This document shows, piece after piece, positions 7,991-14,432 of a DNA stretch of 14,432 nt (positions within the stretch are counted from its first letter, which is position 1; the number at the start of each line of letters is the position of its first letter). The position numbers were made by a program, and so were the translations under genes. Under the pieces are notes generated by a model. That model searched no databases. It worked only from the letters and a program-made list of their open reading frames with translations, and was not told the origin of the DNA. This stretch comes from Verrucomicrobiota bacterium (GTDB lineage: Bacteria; Verrucomicrobiota; Verrucomicrobiia; Verrucomicrobiales; DEV007), in contig JAHDCN010000001.1 of the NCBI GenBank assembly GCA_020629815.1, positions 1,893 to 16,324 of the forward strand. Direction: 5' to 3'.

Positions 7991-9421
7991 ATGAATCATA
8001 CATTTTTAGATAGAAGAGATTTCCTCGGTAGGAGCTGCTCTCTCCTCGGTGGTGCTGCGTTGGCCAGCCTGAATGGACAATCGGCAAATGCTGCTTCTCC
8101 CGGTGGAATACCGGACCTGCCGCATTTTGCACCCAAGGCAAAGCGGGTAATCTATTTGTTTATGGCTGGCGGTCCCAGCCACATCGACATGTTCGACTAC
8201 AAGCCGGCAATGAGAAAATTGCATGGCACTGAGCTGCCGGACTCAATCCGAAATGGCCAGCGAATTACTGGCATGACGAGTGGGCAAAGTAGTTTTCCCT
8301 GTGTCGCGCCGATGTTCGAGTTTGAGCGTGTCGGTGAACGCGGCACCTGGATGAATACCGAAGTGATTCCTCATACCGCCAAGATTGCTGACAAGATCAC
8401 GCTGATTCGCTCCATGAACACCGAAGCGATCAACCATGATCCTGCGATTACTTACATTAACACCGGGACGCAACAGTTTGGTCACCCAAGTATGGGCTCC
8501 TGGCTTTCCTATGGCTTGGGAAGTCTGAGTGATAATTTGCCTGCCTATGTGGTGATGATTTCGGTCGGCTCGAAGCCGGGCCAGGCTTTGTACTCGCGCC
8601 TTTGGGACAGTGGCTTTTTGCCATCGAAACACCAGGGGGTTCAATTCCGGAGTGGGAAGGACCCTGTGCTTTATCTTAACAATCCTCCGGGGGTCGATCC
8701 CAACATGAGAAGAGCAATGCTCGACGGATTGGCTTCGATGAACCAGGAGCGGTTTGATACCATCGGTGACCCTGAAATTCAGACACGTATTTCTCAATAC
8801 GAGATGGCATTCCGAATGCAGTCATCTGTTCCGGATTTGATGGATGTGGAAAAGGAGCCGGATCATATTTTTGATCTATATGGGCCGGAATCCCGCAACA
8901 AGGGCAGCTTTGCAGCTAACTGTATCCTGGCACGGAGAATGGCCGAGCAAGGGGTCCGTTTTGTGCAGCTATTTCATCGCGGGTGGGATCAGCACGGGAA
9001 TCTGCCCAAGGATCTAAGAAAGAACTGTGAGTCGGTTGATCAGCCGGCTGCAGCGCTGGTGAAAGATTTGGAAGAGCGCGGTATGTTGGAAGATACCGTG
9101 GTCATTTTTGGTGGTGAGTTTGGCCGGACCATCTATTCGCAGGGCAAACTTACCGAAGACAATCACGGCCGGGATCATCATGGCCGGTGTTTCTCTACCT
9201 GGGTTGCCGGTGGTGGATTCAAAGAGGGCTTTGACTACGGTGAGACGGATGACTACGCCTACAACATCGTTAAAGACCCGGTTCACATTAACGATTTGAA
9301 CGCAACAGTGCTCCACAATCTGGGAATCAATCACGAGCGGTTCTCGGTAAAATACCAAGGCCTCGACTCCCGATTGACCGGAGTGGAAGGAGCGCACGTG
9401 GTTAAAGATATTCTGGCTTAG
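7991..9421 (+). CDS. DUF1501 family protein, sulfatase/alkaline-phosphatase-like, exported
   Basis: A 476-residue protein, typical for DUF1501 (PF07394). The N-terminus carries a Tat-like signal, Asp-Arg8-Arg9-Asp-Phe-Leu, followed by a hydrophobic Ala/Leu/Gly stretch and a likely cleavage near ANA/AS (residues 32-35). [10 protein letters not shown] (60-69) and, towards the C-terminus, FGGEFGRT (about 373-380) and a His-rich GRDHHGR are the expected metal-site blocks of the alkaline-phosphatase-like superfamily. The end, with [15 protein letters not shown] and a final DILA, is complete. Enzymatic activity has not been established for the family, so 'sulfatase-like' describes the fold. It lies 18 bases after the PSCyt/PSD1 gene, an arrangement repeated many times in planctomycete and verrucomicrobial genomes, which implies a joint periplasmic function. 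Its last 20 bases overlap the end of the opposing glycerate kinase gene. Confidence 0.94.
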   Translation: MNHTFLDRRDFLGRSCSLLGGAALASLNGQSANAASPGGIPDLPHFAPKAKRVIYLFMAGGPSHIDMFDYKPAMRKLHGTELPDSIRNGQRITGMTSGQSSFPCVAPMFEFERVGERGTWMNTEVIPHTAKIADKITLIRSMNTEAINHDPAITYINTGTQQFGHPSMGSWLSYGLGSLSDNLPAYVVMISVGSKPGQALYSRLWDSGFLPSKHQGVQFRSGKDPVLYLNNPPGVDPNMRRAMLDGLASMNQERFDTIGDPEIQTRISQYEMAFRMQSSVPDLMDVEKEPDHIFDLYGPESRNKGSFAANCILARRMAEQGVRFVQLFHRGWDQHGNLPKDLRKNCESVDQPAAALVKDLEERGMLEDTVVIFGGEFGRTIYSQGKLTEDNHGRDHHGRCFSTWVAGGGFKEGFDYGETDDYAYNIVKDPVHINDLNATVLHNLGINHERFSVKYQGLDSRLTGVEGAHVVKDILA

Positions 9422-10517
9422 CGTTAGACCACCAGTTACCAGCTGTTTTCGCCAGTAAAGCAGCTGCGTTTGCCATTGCTTCCTCTACAGGAAGGTCGGC
9501 GGAGTCTATTTCGACAATACTTCGAAACAGGCTGGAAGCGTCTTTGTGATTCGTTTCGTCGATTCCACAAAAGGCAATCACTGGCTTACTGGCTATGGAT
9601 GCAATTTGAGCGACACCGGCGGGGGCTTTGCCATGCAGGGACTGGGAGTCAATCTTGCCTTCGCCTGTGATTACGAGGTCGGCCCAGGCGATATGTTCTT
9701 CCAAATTCAGAATGTCGGCGACGAGGTCAAATCCCGGAACCAATTTTCCTTTCAAGAAAACAAGGCTGCCAAAACCGAGTCCGCCTGCGGCTCCTGCGCC
9801 CGATGTTGCGGCAGCCGTTTTTCCGGAGTCGCCTAATAAGGCAACGAGATGCTCCAGCCGGTTTTCGTGTTGGTGAAGTTCTTCCGGGTAAATTCCTTTT
9901 TGCGGGCCATAGATTCTGGTGCAGCCTTCCGGGCCGAGAAGGGGATTGTCCACATCACAGGCAATGGTGAAGTTTGCCGGGAGGGAGCTTTTTGGCTCCC
10001 TGATGGTTGCTACTTCGGAAAGATGATCGGGAACCTCCAGAACTGCTCCTGACTGGGAAAGGAATTGAAAGCCTAATGCTGAGGCCATCCCGGTTCCTCC
10101 GTCATTGGTGGCGCTGCCACCGAGGCCCAGTGTGATCTCGCTGATTCCGTGATTCAAAGCATCCTGAATCAGTTCACCGGTGCCGAACGTAGTGGCTTTC
10201 CAGGGCTCCATCTTCTTTGCATCCGGCAAACGACAAAGCCCGGAAGCCTCTGCCATTTCAATGATGGCGCGTCTACCTTCCGCTACGATTCCATAGCCGG
10301 CTTCGACCGGGTTTCCCAGTGGACCTGTGACTGTCAGGGTTCTCCATTCTCCATCGAGCGCATCGGTGATCGTCCGCGCCAAGCCGTCTCCTCCATCGGC
10401 TACAGGAACACTTCGAATGGAAACATCTCCGTGGTCAATCCCTTGAGCAATTGCTTCGCATGCCTCCTTTGCTGTCAGTGATCCCTTAAACTTATCAGCA
10501 GCGATGAGGACGTTCAT
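9402..10517 (-). CDS. Glycerate kinase (GarK/GlxK family)
   Basis: A 371-residue cytoplasmic kinase that phosphorylates D-glycerate with ATP, in this family usually giving 2-phosphoglycerate, so feeding glyoxylate- or glycerate-derived carbon into lower glycolysis. Family motifs (PF02595) run in order: [10 protein letters not shown] (7-16), PVADGGDG (38-45), [15 protein letters not shown] (about 130-145), [35 protein letters not shown] and [14 protein letters not shown]. The length is normal and no key block is missing. It is the last gene of a minus-strand operon: its ATG is 12 bases after the ATPase stop, with no visible Shine-Dalgarno, so translation is probably coupled. The final codons overlap the DUF1501 gene tail-to-tail by 20 bases. 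GarK and GlxK paralogues cannot be separated from sequence alone. Confidence 0.95.
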   Translation of the reverse strand: MNVLIAADKFKGSLTAKEACEAIAQGIDHGDVSIRSVPVADGGDGLARTITDALDGEWRTLTVTGPLGNPVEAGYGIVAEGRRAIIEMAEASGLCRLPDAKKMEPWKATTFGTGELIQDALNHGISEITLGLGGSATNDGGTGMASALGFQFLSQSGAVLEVPDHLSEVATIREPKSSLPANFTIACDVDNPLLGPEGCTRIYGPQKGIYPEELHQHENRLEHLVALLGDSGKTAAATSGAGAAGGLGFGSLVFLKGKLVPGFDLVADILNLEEHIAWADLVITGEGKIDSQSLHGKAPAGVAQIASIASKPVIAFCGIDETNHKDASSLFRSIVEIDSADLPVEEAMANAAALLAKTAGNWWSNAKPEYL

Positions 10518-10529
10518 GAAGCAGGCGGG

Positions 10530-11792
10530 CTATGCACGACGATTTGTCATGATTTCGTCCAGAAGGTCCGCAATTTCCTCCTGATCCCGGGAATTTCTGA
10601 ATGACGGTTTCTGACCGGTATATCGACCAACCTTCTTAGCTCCCTTTTCATTCGGGTAAATGGATTTCATTCCAAAGTCGGTGCGCAAAATTTCCTCCGG
10701 ACCAGCGCCTTCGGGAGCTTTGCCTCTTTCGCCGGTCAATTTATGCCCTGATTTGCAATGCAGCAGGACTCGAGCTTGCGGAGGAAACTGAGTAGCAATA
10801 AACGGGCTCTGAGACGCAATAAAAAGTTGGACGTCGTGCCCATTGAGCAAAGAGCGAATAATTCTGACCAAATGGAACTGCAGCTCCGGATGAAGACCGG
10901 CTTCGGGTTCATCAATGAAAACGAAACCGGTTTGTCTCGGTTTGCGAAAGTAGCGCTGAAACAACAAGCCGATGTAGGTCAAATAACGGGTCAACCCGGC
11001 ATTCAATGACTCGAATGGTACTTCGGCACCGGTAGTTCGTGAAACGACCTTTCCTTCTTTGCTTAAATCAAATTGCAACGCAGCATCTGCCAGAATGGAA
11101 TTCCAGATGGAATGAAGGACATGGAGCCCACTGGCAGATTGATCGATAAAATCCTTCTCAGCCTCTTCGACTGTTTTGGACCGGTTGCCTTTCTGAGTCA
11201 GATATTCGCTGAACTCAGAATCTCGTTCCCGAATCTGCCCGGCTACGAAATCACGCAGGCTCGGGGCAGGGACACCATCCATTTCGCATTTTGAAGCGGA
11301 AAGGAATGCTGTGGTAATCGAATCAGAAAAGGTGGGGTAGGGGGAGTCCTCCGTGCCGTTGCATTGGTGCTCCTGGAAGATCTCTGTAAAATCATCTGCC
11401 GTAATGTCATTTCTTTCCGGCAGGCTGTCCCATTCCATATCTGCCTCGATCGTATCGCGAAACCAGGACGAACTGGTAGCCGTCTCACGAACGTGATTTT
11501 GCAGGCGATAGAAACTTCCTTCCTCGGTCCGAATTCGAGTCACTTTGAAAGGGCATGGCCCGTCAACTGGTTGGGACTGGATGCTGTCGTAAAGATGCGA
11601 AAGCACAGTGGACTTGCCGGTTCCATTGCCGCCGATCAAGCAACACTCCAACTGCTCGTTCGAGTTGGGAATATCGATATCGCAATGTCCAAAATGGGCG
11701 TGACGAAACAGGACGATCTTTTCAATAAAGGGGTAAGAAGCAGGCATAGACTGTTCGAAGGAAAAATTAGACCAAGGTGTCGGTTGTGTCAC
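10530..11792 (-). CDS. AAA_21/ABC-type ATP-binding protein of unknown function
   Basis: A 420-residue soluble P-loop ATPase of the OLD/SMC-like AAA_21 type. Walker A is GGNGTGKST (54-62, Lys60). Walker B is FVFIDEPEAGLHPE, with Asp294 and catalytic Glu295. The ABC signature position reads SLNAG (262-266) instead of the usual SSGE/LSGG. The switch position reads ASQSP (Gln328), where many relatives have His. The region between Walker A and the signature is an acidic, helical insert without recognised domain. The C-terminus is basic and polar, with no TOPRIM, HNH or transmembrane segment. The start is GTG at 11792, overlapping the Nudix stop as GTGA. An ATG at 11747 (codon 16) is an alternative that removes only unconserved residues. 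It sits between Nudix and glycerate kinase genes. The function is not assignable; a DNA-repair, defence or housekeeping role are all possible. Confidence 0.85.
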   Translation of the reverse strand: MTQPTPWSNFSFEQSMPASYPFIEKIVLFRHAHFGHCDIDIPNSNEQLECCLIGGNGTGKSTVLSHLYDSIQSQPVDGPCPFKVTRIRTEEGSFYRLQNHVRETATSSSWFRDTIEADMEWDSLPERNDITADDFTEIFQEHQCNGTEDSPYPTFSDSITTAFLSASKCEMDGVPAPSLRDFVAGQIRERDSEFSEYLTQKGNRSKTVEEAEKDFIDQSASGLHVLHSIWNSILADAALQFDLSKEGKVVSRTTGAEVPFESLNAGLTRYLTYIGLLFQRYFRKPRQTGFVFIDEPEAGLHPELQFHLVRIIRSLLNGHDVQLFIASQSPFIATQFPPQARVLLHCKSGHKLTGERGKAPEGAGPEEILRTDFGMKSIYPNEKGAKKVGRYTGQKPSFRNSRDQEEIADLLDEIMTNRRA

Positions 11793-12358
11793 CTTTTGAT
11801 CTCAGGCAATGAACGGCTCGCAGCCAGGTGCAGCAGGCCAATTACCGAAACGGAGTCTGTAATTTCCCCGTTCAGAACCATGTTGATGGCGTCTTCGACC
11901 GGTATCCGTTTTACCTTCAATTCCTCGCAGGATTCCGGTGTCGCCTCTGCTTGTGTCAGGCCTCGGGCAATGAAAATGGTGGCTCGTTCGTCAGACACGG
12001 AATTGGAAAGGGCGATGTTGTCGCAGAGCTCTTCCAGCTCATCAGCGATCAAGCCGGTTTCCTCCTGAAGTTCTCTTGCCGCGGCTTTTGTGGGCTCCTC
12101 ATTCTCCGGGCAACCTCCTTCGGGGATCTCCCATTCGTATGTGGATGTCGGATACCGGAACTGCCCGACCAGCCAGGTATGGTTTTCCTCGTCGATAGGA
12201 ATAACACCGATCGCCCGATTCTTGAAGTGAACCACTCCGTATATGCCCGGTTCTCCTCCGGGATTGGTCACCTCTGATTCAGAGACCCGAATCCAGGGGT
12301 TCTCGTAGGTAATCTCAGTGCAATGAGTTACCCACGGATTTTCTTCACTACGATCCAT
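11789..12358 (-). CDS. Nudix hydrolase, ADP-ribose pyrophosphatase-like
   Basis: A 189-residue cytoplasmic hydrolase. A perfect Nudix box, G-x5-E-x7-REL-x-EE-x-GL, spans residues 81-103. It is preceded by VGQFRYPTSTYEWEIPEGG, a block characteristic of ADP-ribose/nucleoside-diphosphate-sugar pyrophosphatases, which cleave such compounds to AMP or NMP and a phosphosugar with Mg2+. The exact substrate is not readable. I chose the ATG at 12358. The frame extends to a TTG at 12442, but the 28 extra residues look unrelated to the family and that TTG is part of a good candidate -35 box. The gene heads a minus-strand operon, and its stop overlaps the GTG of the ATPase by four bases, so the two are probably translationally coupled. 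It diverges from the prepilin-like gene. Confidence 0.92.
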   Translation of the reverse strand: MDRSEENPWVTHCTEITYENPWIRVSESEVTNPGGEPGIYGVVHFKNRAIGVIPIDEENHTWLVGQFRYPTSTYEWEIPEGGCPENEEPTKAAARELQEETGLIADELEELCDNIALSNSVSDERATIFIARGLTQAEATPESCEELKVKRIPVEDAINMVLNGEITDSVSVIGLLHLAASRSLPEIKR

Positions 12359-12385
12359 ATCTTTTTCAACAAATGAGAACGGGTT

Positions 12386-12404
12386 GGTAACAAATCGGTA
12401 ACAA
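12386..12404. repeat. Direct repeat GGTAACAA, 11-bp period, upstream of the Nudix operon
   Basis: GGTAACAA occurs at 12386-12393 and 12397-12404, one helical turn apart on the same strand. The pair lies just downstream of the candidate Nudix -10 element, where a bound repressor would block transcription, and upstream of the Nudix ATG. It may be a two-site operator, or chance. Confidence 0.35.
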
Positions 12405-12413
12405 TTGATCGGC

Positions 12414-12442
12414 AGAATAGCGGGCGTCGAGGAAAACGACAA
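12414..12442 (-). promoter_or_regulatory. Candidate promoter for the Nudix-ATPase-glycerate kinase operon
   Basis: On the minus strand, TTGTCG (12442-12437) and TATTCT (12419-12414) are separated by exactly 17 bases, each matching four of six consensus positions. Transcription would begin near 12407, giving a leader of about 50 bases before the ATG at 12358. The position supports the shorter Nudix start. Confidence 0.4.
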
Positions 12443-12470
12443 AAAGCAAAAATACTAACCCGCAAGAAAG

Positions 12471-13163
12471 ATGAAGATACTACCTGACGCCGGAAAAAAG
12501 AAAACGAAAGCATTCACCTTAATCGAACTCATGACTGTGGTCGCAATCATTGCCGTGCTGGCAACCATTGCGTTCCCCGGGATTCAAGCCGCAATGATCA
12601 AAGCACAAATGACCAGGACAATGGCCAATGCCAAGAGTATTGGGACCTCCCTGATTGCCTTCTCGCATGATCACGAGGGGATGTTTCCTGCCGGAGAGAA
12701 CAGTTACGAAGAAGAAATCACGACTTCGAATGATGCCTTTCGCTCGTTGTTTCCTCACTACCTTGACTCAGAGAGAATCTTTTCCCTGCAAAGATCTGCC
12801 TATGGGCCAAGAGCCGACAACCGAATCGATGACGCTGCCGATATACTTGGGGAAGGGGAGAATCACTACGCCTATGTAGCCGGGCTCTCCAATACCAGCC
12901 GAACCGATTGGCCTTTGGTAGTTGATGCGACCGACGGTGAAGGAACCTACGTAACGACTCTGGGCTCCAAAGGCGGTGCCTGGGAAGGCAGAGGCGCGAT
13001 CATGATATCAGTCGGAGGAGCCGGCCGGATCGAACGATTGAAAGGACCCAGAGAAGGTCCCCGATTTATAGCGCGGGAAGGATACCCTGAAGAGAATGCA
13101 CTGGCTGTCTCGGAATATATGGGAGAGACGATCGAACTTCTCGAACCACTTCCAAAGAACTAG
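12471..13163 (+). CDS. Prepilin-like protein with type IV pilin/pseudopilin N-terminal methylation motif
   Basis: A 230-residue protein that begins with a basic leader (KKKTK) and the class III signal Ala14/Phe15-Thr-Leu-Ile-Glu19-Leu, cut by prepilin peptidase and N-methylated. Glu at mature position +5, needed for pilin assembly, is present. The residue before the cut is Ala rather than the usual Gly. A single hydrophobic helix follows (about residues 15-36). The remainder resembles the verrucomicrobial prepilin-like family: an FSHDHEGMFPAGE segment, NDAFRSLFPHYLDSERIF, then GENHYAYVAGLS and a Gly-rich C-terminal part ending at residue 230. The family is numerous in this phylum; whether members form pili, secretion pseudopili or sit individually in the envelope is unknown. 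No other pilus or secretion gene lies nearby. It diverges from the Nudix operon, and AAGAAAG just before the ATG is the nearest thing to a ribosome binding site. Confidence 0.85.
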   Translation: MKILPDAGKKKTKAFTLIELMTVVAIIAVLATIAFPGIQAAMIKAQMTRTMANAKSIGTSLIAFSHDHEGMFPAGENSYEEEITTSNDAFRSLFPHYLDSERIFSLQRSAYGPRADNRIDDAADILGEGENHYAYVAGLSNTSRTDWPLVVDATDGEGTYVTTLGSKGGAWEGRGAIMISVGGAGRIERLKGPREGPRFIAREGYPEENALAVSEYMGETIELLEPLPKN

Positions 13164-13172
13164 CGATGCTGG

Positions 13173-13198
13173 CGGGGAACAGGCCAGCCTGTTCCCCG
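13173..13198. terminator. Strong 12-bp hairpin between convergent genes, likely bidirectional terminator
   Basis: CGGGGAACAGGC and its exact complement GCCTGTTCCCCG flank a two-base loop (CA); in RNA the loop would open to four bases. It lies in the 42-base gap between the prepilin-like stop (13163) and the ribulokinase stop (13206), the classical place for a shared terminator. Neither strand has a clear T-run after the stem, so termination may rely on the very stable stem or on Rho. A chromosomal repeat such as a REP element is an alternative. Confidence 0.6.
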
Positions 13199-13205
13199 TC
13201 CCGTC

Positions 13206-14432
13206 TTACGAGTTCCGTTGGCGTTGTCTGATATCGATCAACTCTTTCATGACGTGATCGATGTTCCCGGACCACTCGCTGGTGCCAAACCCATCATGAA
13301 GAGTGCGATACAAATCATACAGTTCGTTATAAACGGCCTGGTTCTCCGGAATCGGTTCATAAACAGTGTCCCGCATTTTGCAGCAACTTTGCTGGGCCTC
13401 CGAAATTGATATCTTGCCGCTGGATGCAGCTCCAAAAATCGCAGCACCTAACGCACAGGTTTGGTCACTGGCAGCTACTTTCAACGGCTTTCCAATCACG
13501 TCGGAATAAATCTGCATTAGGGTGGCATTCTTCACGGCTAGGCCACCAGTGTTTACCACTTCGTCAATTCGGACTCCGTATTCTTCCATCCGTTTGATGA
13601 TTGTCAGAGCACCAAAAGCAGTGGCTTCGATCAGAGCCCGATAAATTTCGTGAGCCTGTGTATGCAAAGTCTGGCCCAGAATCAAACCGGACAAGCGCAC
13701 ATCAACCAGGATCGTCCGGTTGCCGTTATTCCAGTCGAGAGCGAGAAGTCCGGTCTCTCCCGGTTTGAGCTTTGACAGCTCTTTTTCCATTGCGATGAAT
13801 TTCTCATCCTGGGTTTTGCCGTAGGAATCGGGAACCAGATGATTAACGAACCAGAGGAAGATATCTCCGACTGCAGACTGGCCAGCTTCGATGCCATAGC
13901 AACCCGGTAACACGGAGCCATCCACGATACCGCAAACTCCAGGGATATCGGCCAGTTCATTGTCACTGGAGGCAACAGTGATATCACAGGTGCTGGTGCC
14001 AAGGATCTTTGCGAGTGTGCCTTCTTTTACACCAGACCCAACCGCTCCCATATGAGCATCAAAGGCTCCAACCGCGACAGAGATTCCTTCGGGAAGTCCG
14101 AGTTTGTCCGCCCACTCTTTTGTCAGGCAACCGGCGGAAACTTCAGAAGTCTCGGCCTTGCTGTAAAGTCGATCACGGAGATCGGCGAGAGCTGGATCCA
14201 GTTCAGCTAAAAACTCTTTGTCTGGTAATCCGCCCCATTCTTCACAATACATGGCCTTGTGGCCAGCGGAGCAGATGCCTCGTTTCAAAGTGAGCGGATC
14301 ATCGTTTCCGGTCAGAACAGCAGGTAACCAATCGCAGTGCTCAACCCAGGAAAAGGCAGCATCAAAGACTTCGGGATCAATATTCTTGCAGCGCCAAATC
14401 TTACTCCACCACCATTCGGAAGAATAAGTTCC
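13206..14432 (-). CDS. araB: Ribulokinase, C-terminal part (5' end outside window)
   Basis: FGGY-family kinase that phosphorylates L-ribulose to L-ribulose-5-phosphate in L-arabinose breakdown. The frame is open without a stop from the window edge to TAA at 13208-13206, giving 408 residues; E. coli AraB is 566, so about 150 N-terminal residues are missing. The match to AraB is close and ordered: HCDWLPAVLTGNDD, KRGICSAGHKAMYCEEWGG, GAFDAHMGAVGSG, ILGTSTCDI, GICGI/VDGSV-like VCGIVDGSVLPG, GIEAGQSAVGD, LALDWNNGNRT, and the C-terminal NTGGLAVKN plus DQTCALGAAIFGA. Asp in GAFDAHMG is the expected catalytic region. A TTG at 14288 within the frame is not the start, because conserved family sequence continues upstream of it. 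Other arabinose genes (araA, araD) would be expected outside the window. Confidence 0.95.
   Translation of the reverse strand, partial: GTYSSEWWWSKIWRCKNIDPEVFDAAFSWVEHCDWLPAVLTGNDDPLTLKRGICSAGHKAMYCEEWGGLPDKEFLAELDPALADLRDRLYSKAETSEVSAGCLTKEWADKLGLPEGISVAVGAFDAHMGAVGSGVKEGTLAKILGTSTCDITVASSDNELADIPGVCGIVDGSVLPGCYGIEAGQSAVGDIFLWFVNHLVPDSYGKTQDEKFIAMEKELSKLKPGETGLLALDWNNGNRTILVDVRLSGLILGQTLHTQAHEIYRALIEATAFGALTIIKRMEEYGVRIDEVVNTGGLAVKNATLMQIYSDVIGKPLKVAASDQTCALGAAIFGAASSGKISISEAQQSCCKMRDTVYEPIPENQAVYNELYDLYRTLHDGFGTSEWSGNIDHVMKELIDIRQRQRNS

Noticed and set aside
9440..9466. CAGCTG pair near the end of the glycerate kinase gene as a terminator for DUF1501
   Set aside because: Six-base self-palindromes 15 bases apart inside coding sequence, without a T-run, are not persuasive.
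10530..11792. The ATPase as part of a complete anti-phage system such as Gabija or Septu
   Set aside because: There is no TOPRIM domain, no HNH nuclease partner, no helicase and no other mobile or defence gene nearby. Only a weak possibility remains.
11364..12068. A 234-codon plus-strand frame crossing the ATPase/Nudix junction
   Set aside because: Both minus-strand genes have intact motifs and a tight overlap here; the plus-strand product has no recognisable domain.
12359..12442. A 28-residue N-terminal extension of the Nudix protein from a TTG
   Set aside because: It is not Nudix-like in composition, starts at a rare codon, and contains the candidate promoter; the ATG at 12358 fits the family better.
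14286..14288. TTG as the start of the ribulokinase
   Set aside because: The frame continues upstream to the window edge with conserved AraB sequence (DWLPAVLTG), so the gene is simply truncated by the window.

Overview
The window looks like chromosome from a member of the Verrucomicrobiota (a planctomycete is less likely). The evidence is a set of protein families largely specific to the Planctomycetes-Verrucomicrobia group: a Pirellula/Verrucomicrobium-type membrane-bound dehydrogenase with HEAT repeats and a haem-binding tail, a PSCyt1/PSCyt2/PSD1 cytochrome protein, its DUF1501 partner, and a prepilin-like protein of the kind expanded in Verrucomicrobiota. No tRNA, rRNA, CRISPR array, insertion sequence or prophage gene is visible. 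No gene-free stretch exceeds about 160 bases.

Layout. At 1-272 (-) is the start of a secreted protein of unknown function, cut by the window edge. At 412-3852 (-) is the large dehydrogenase/cytochrome protein. A 156-base divergent promoter region (3853-4008) carries three evenly spaced copies of an AACAGGGT motif. At 4009-4740 (+) is bpt, an aminoacyl-tRNA-protein transferase. At 4823-7972 and 7991-9421 (+) are the PSCyt/PSD1 protein and the DUF1501 protein, a likely two-gene operon. The DUF1501 gene runs tail-to-tail into a minus-strand operon, read from 12358 down to 9402: Nudix hydrolase, ABC/AAA_21-type ATPase and glycerate kinase, with a GTGA overlap and a 12-base gap. Divergent from it at 12471-13163 (+) is a prepilin-like gene. 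A strong 12-bp hairpin separates that from the 3' part of a ribulokinase gene, araB (13206-14432, -), whose start lies outside the window.

How the genes fit together. The left two thirds are dominated by exported redox/hydrolase proteins: three c-type haem-like CXXCH motifs in two proteins, a beta-propeller, a LamG-like domain and a sulfatase-like DUF1501 protein. Such sets recur in this phylum and are thought to act in the periplasm, but their substrates are unknown. The right third is cytoplasmic carbon metabolism (glycerate, L-ribulose), nucleotide clean-up (Nudix) and an uncharacterised ATPase. I see no complete novel system that I could defend. The best leads are the phased AACAGGGT motifs and the uncharacterised ATPase coupled to the Nudix gene. 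Strong Shine-Dalgarno sequences are absent before almost every start, so start calls rest on homology and spacing.
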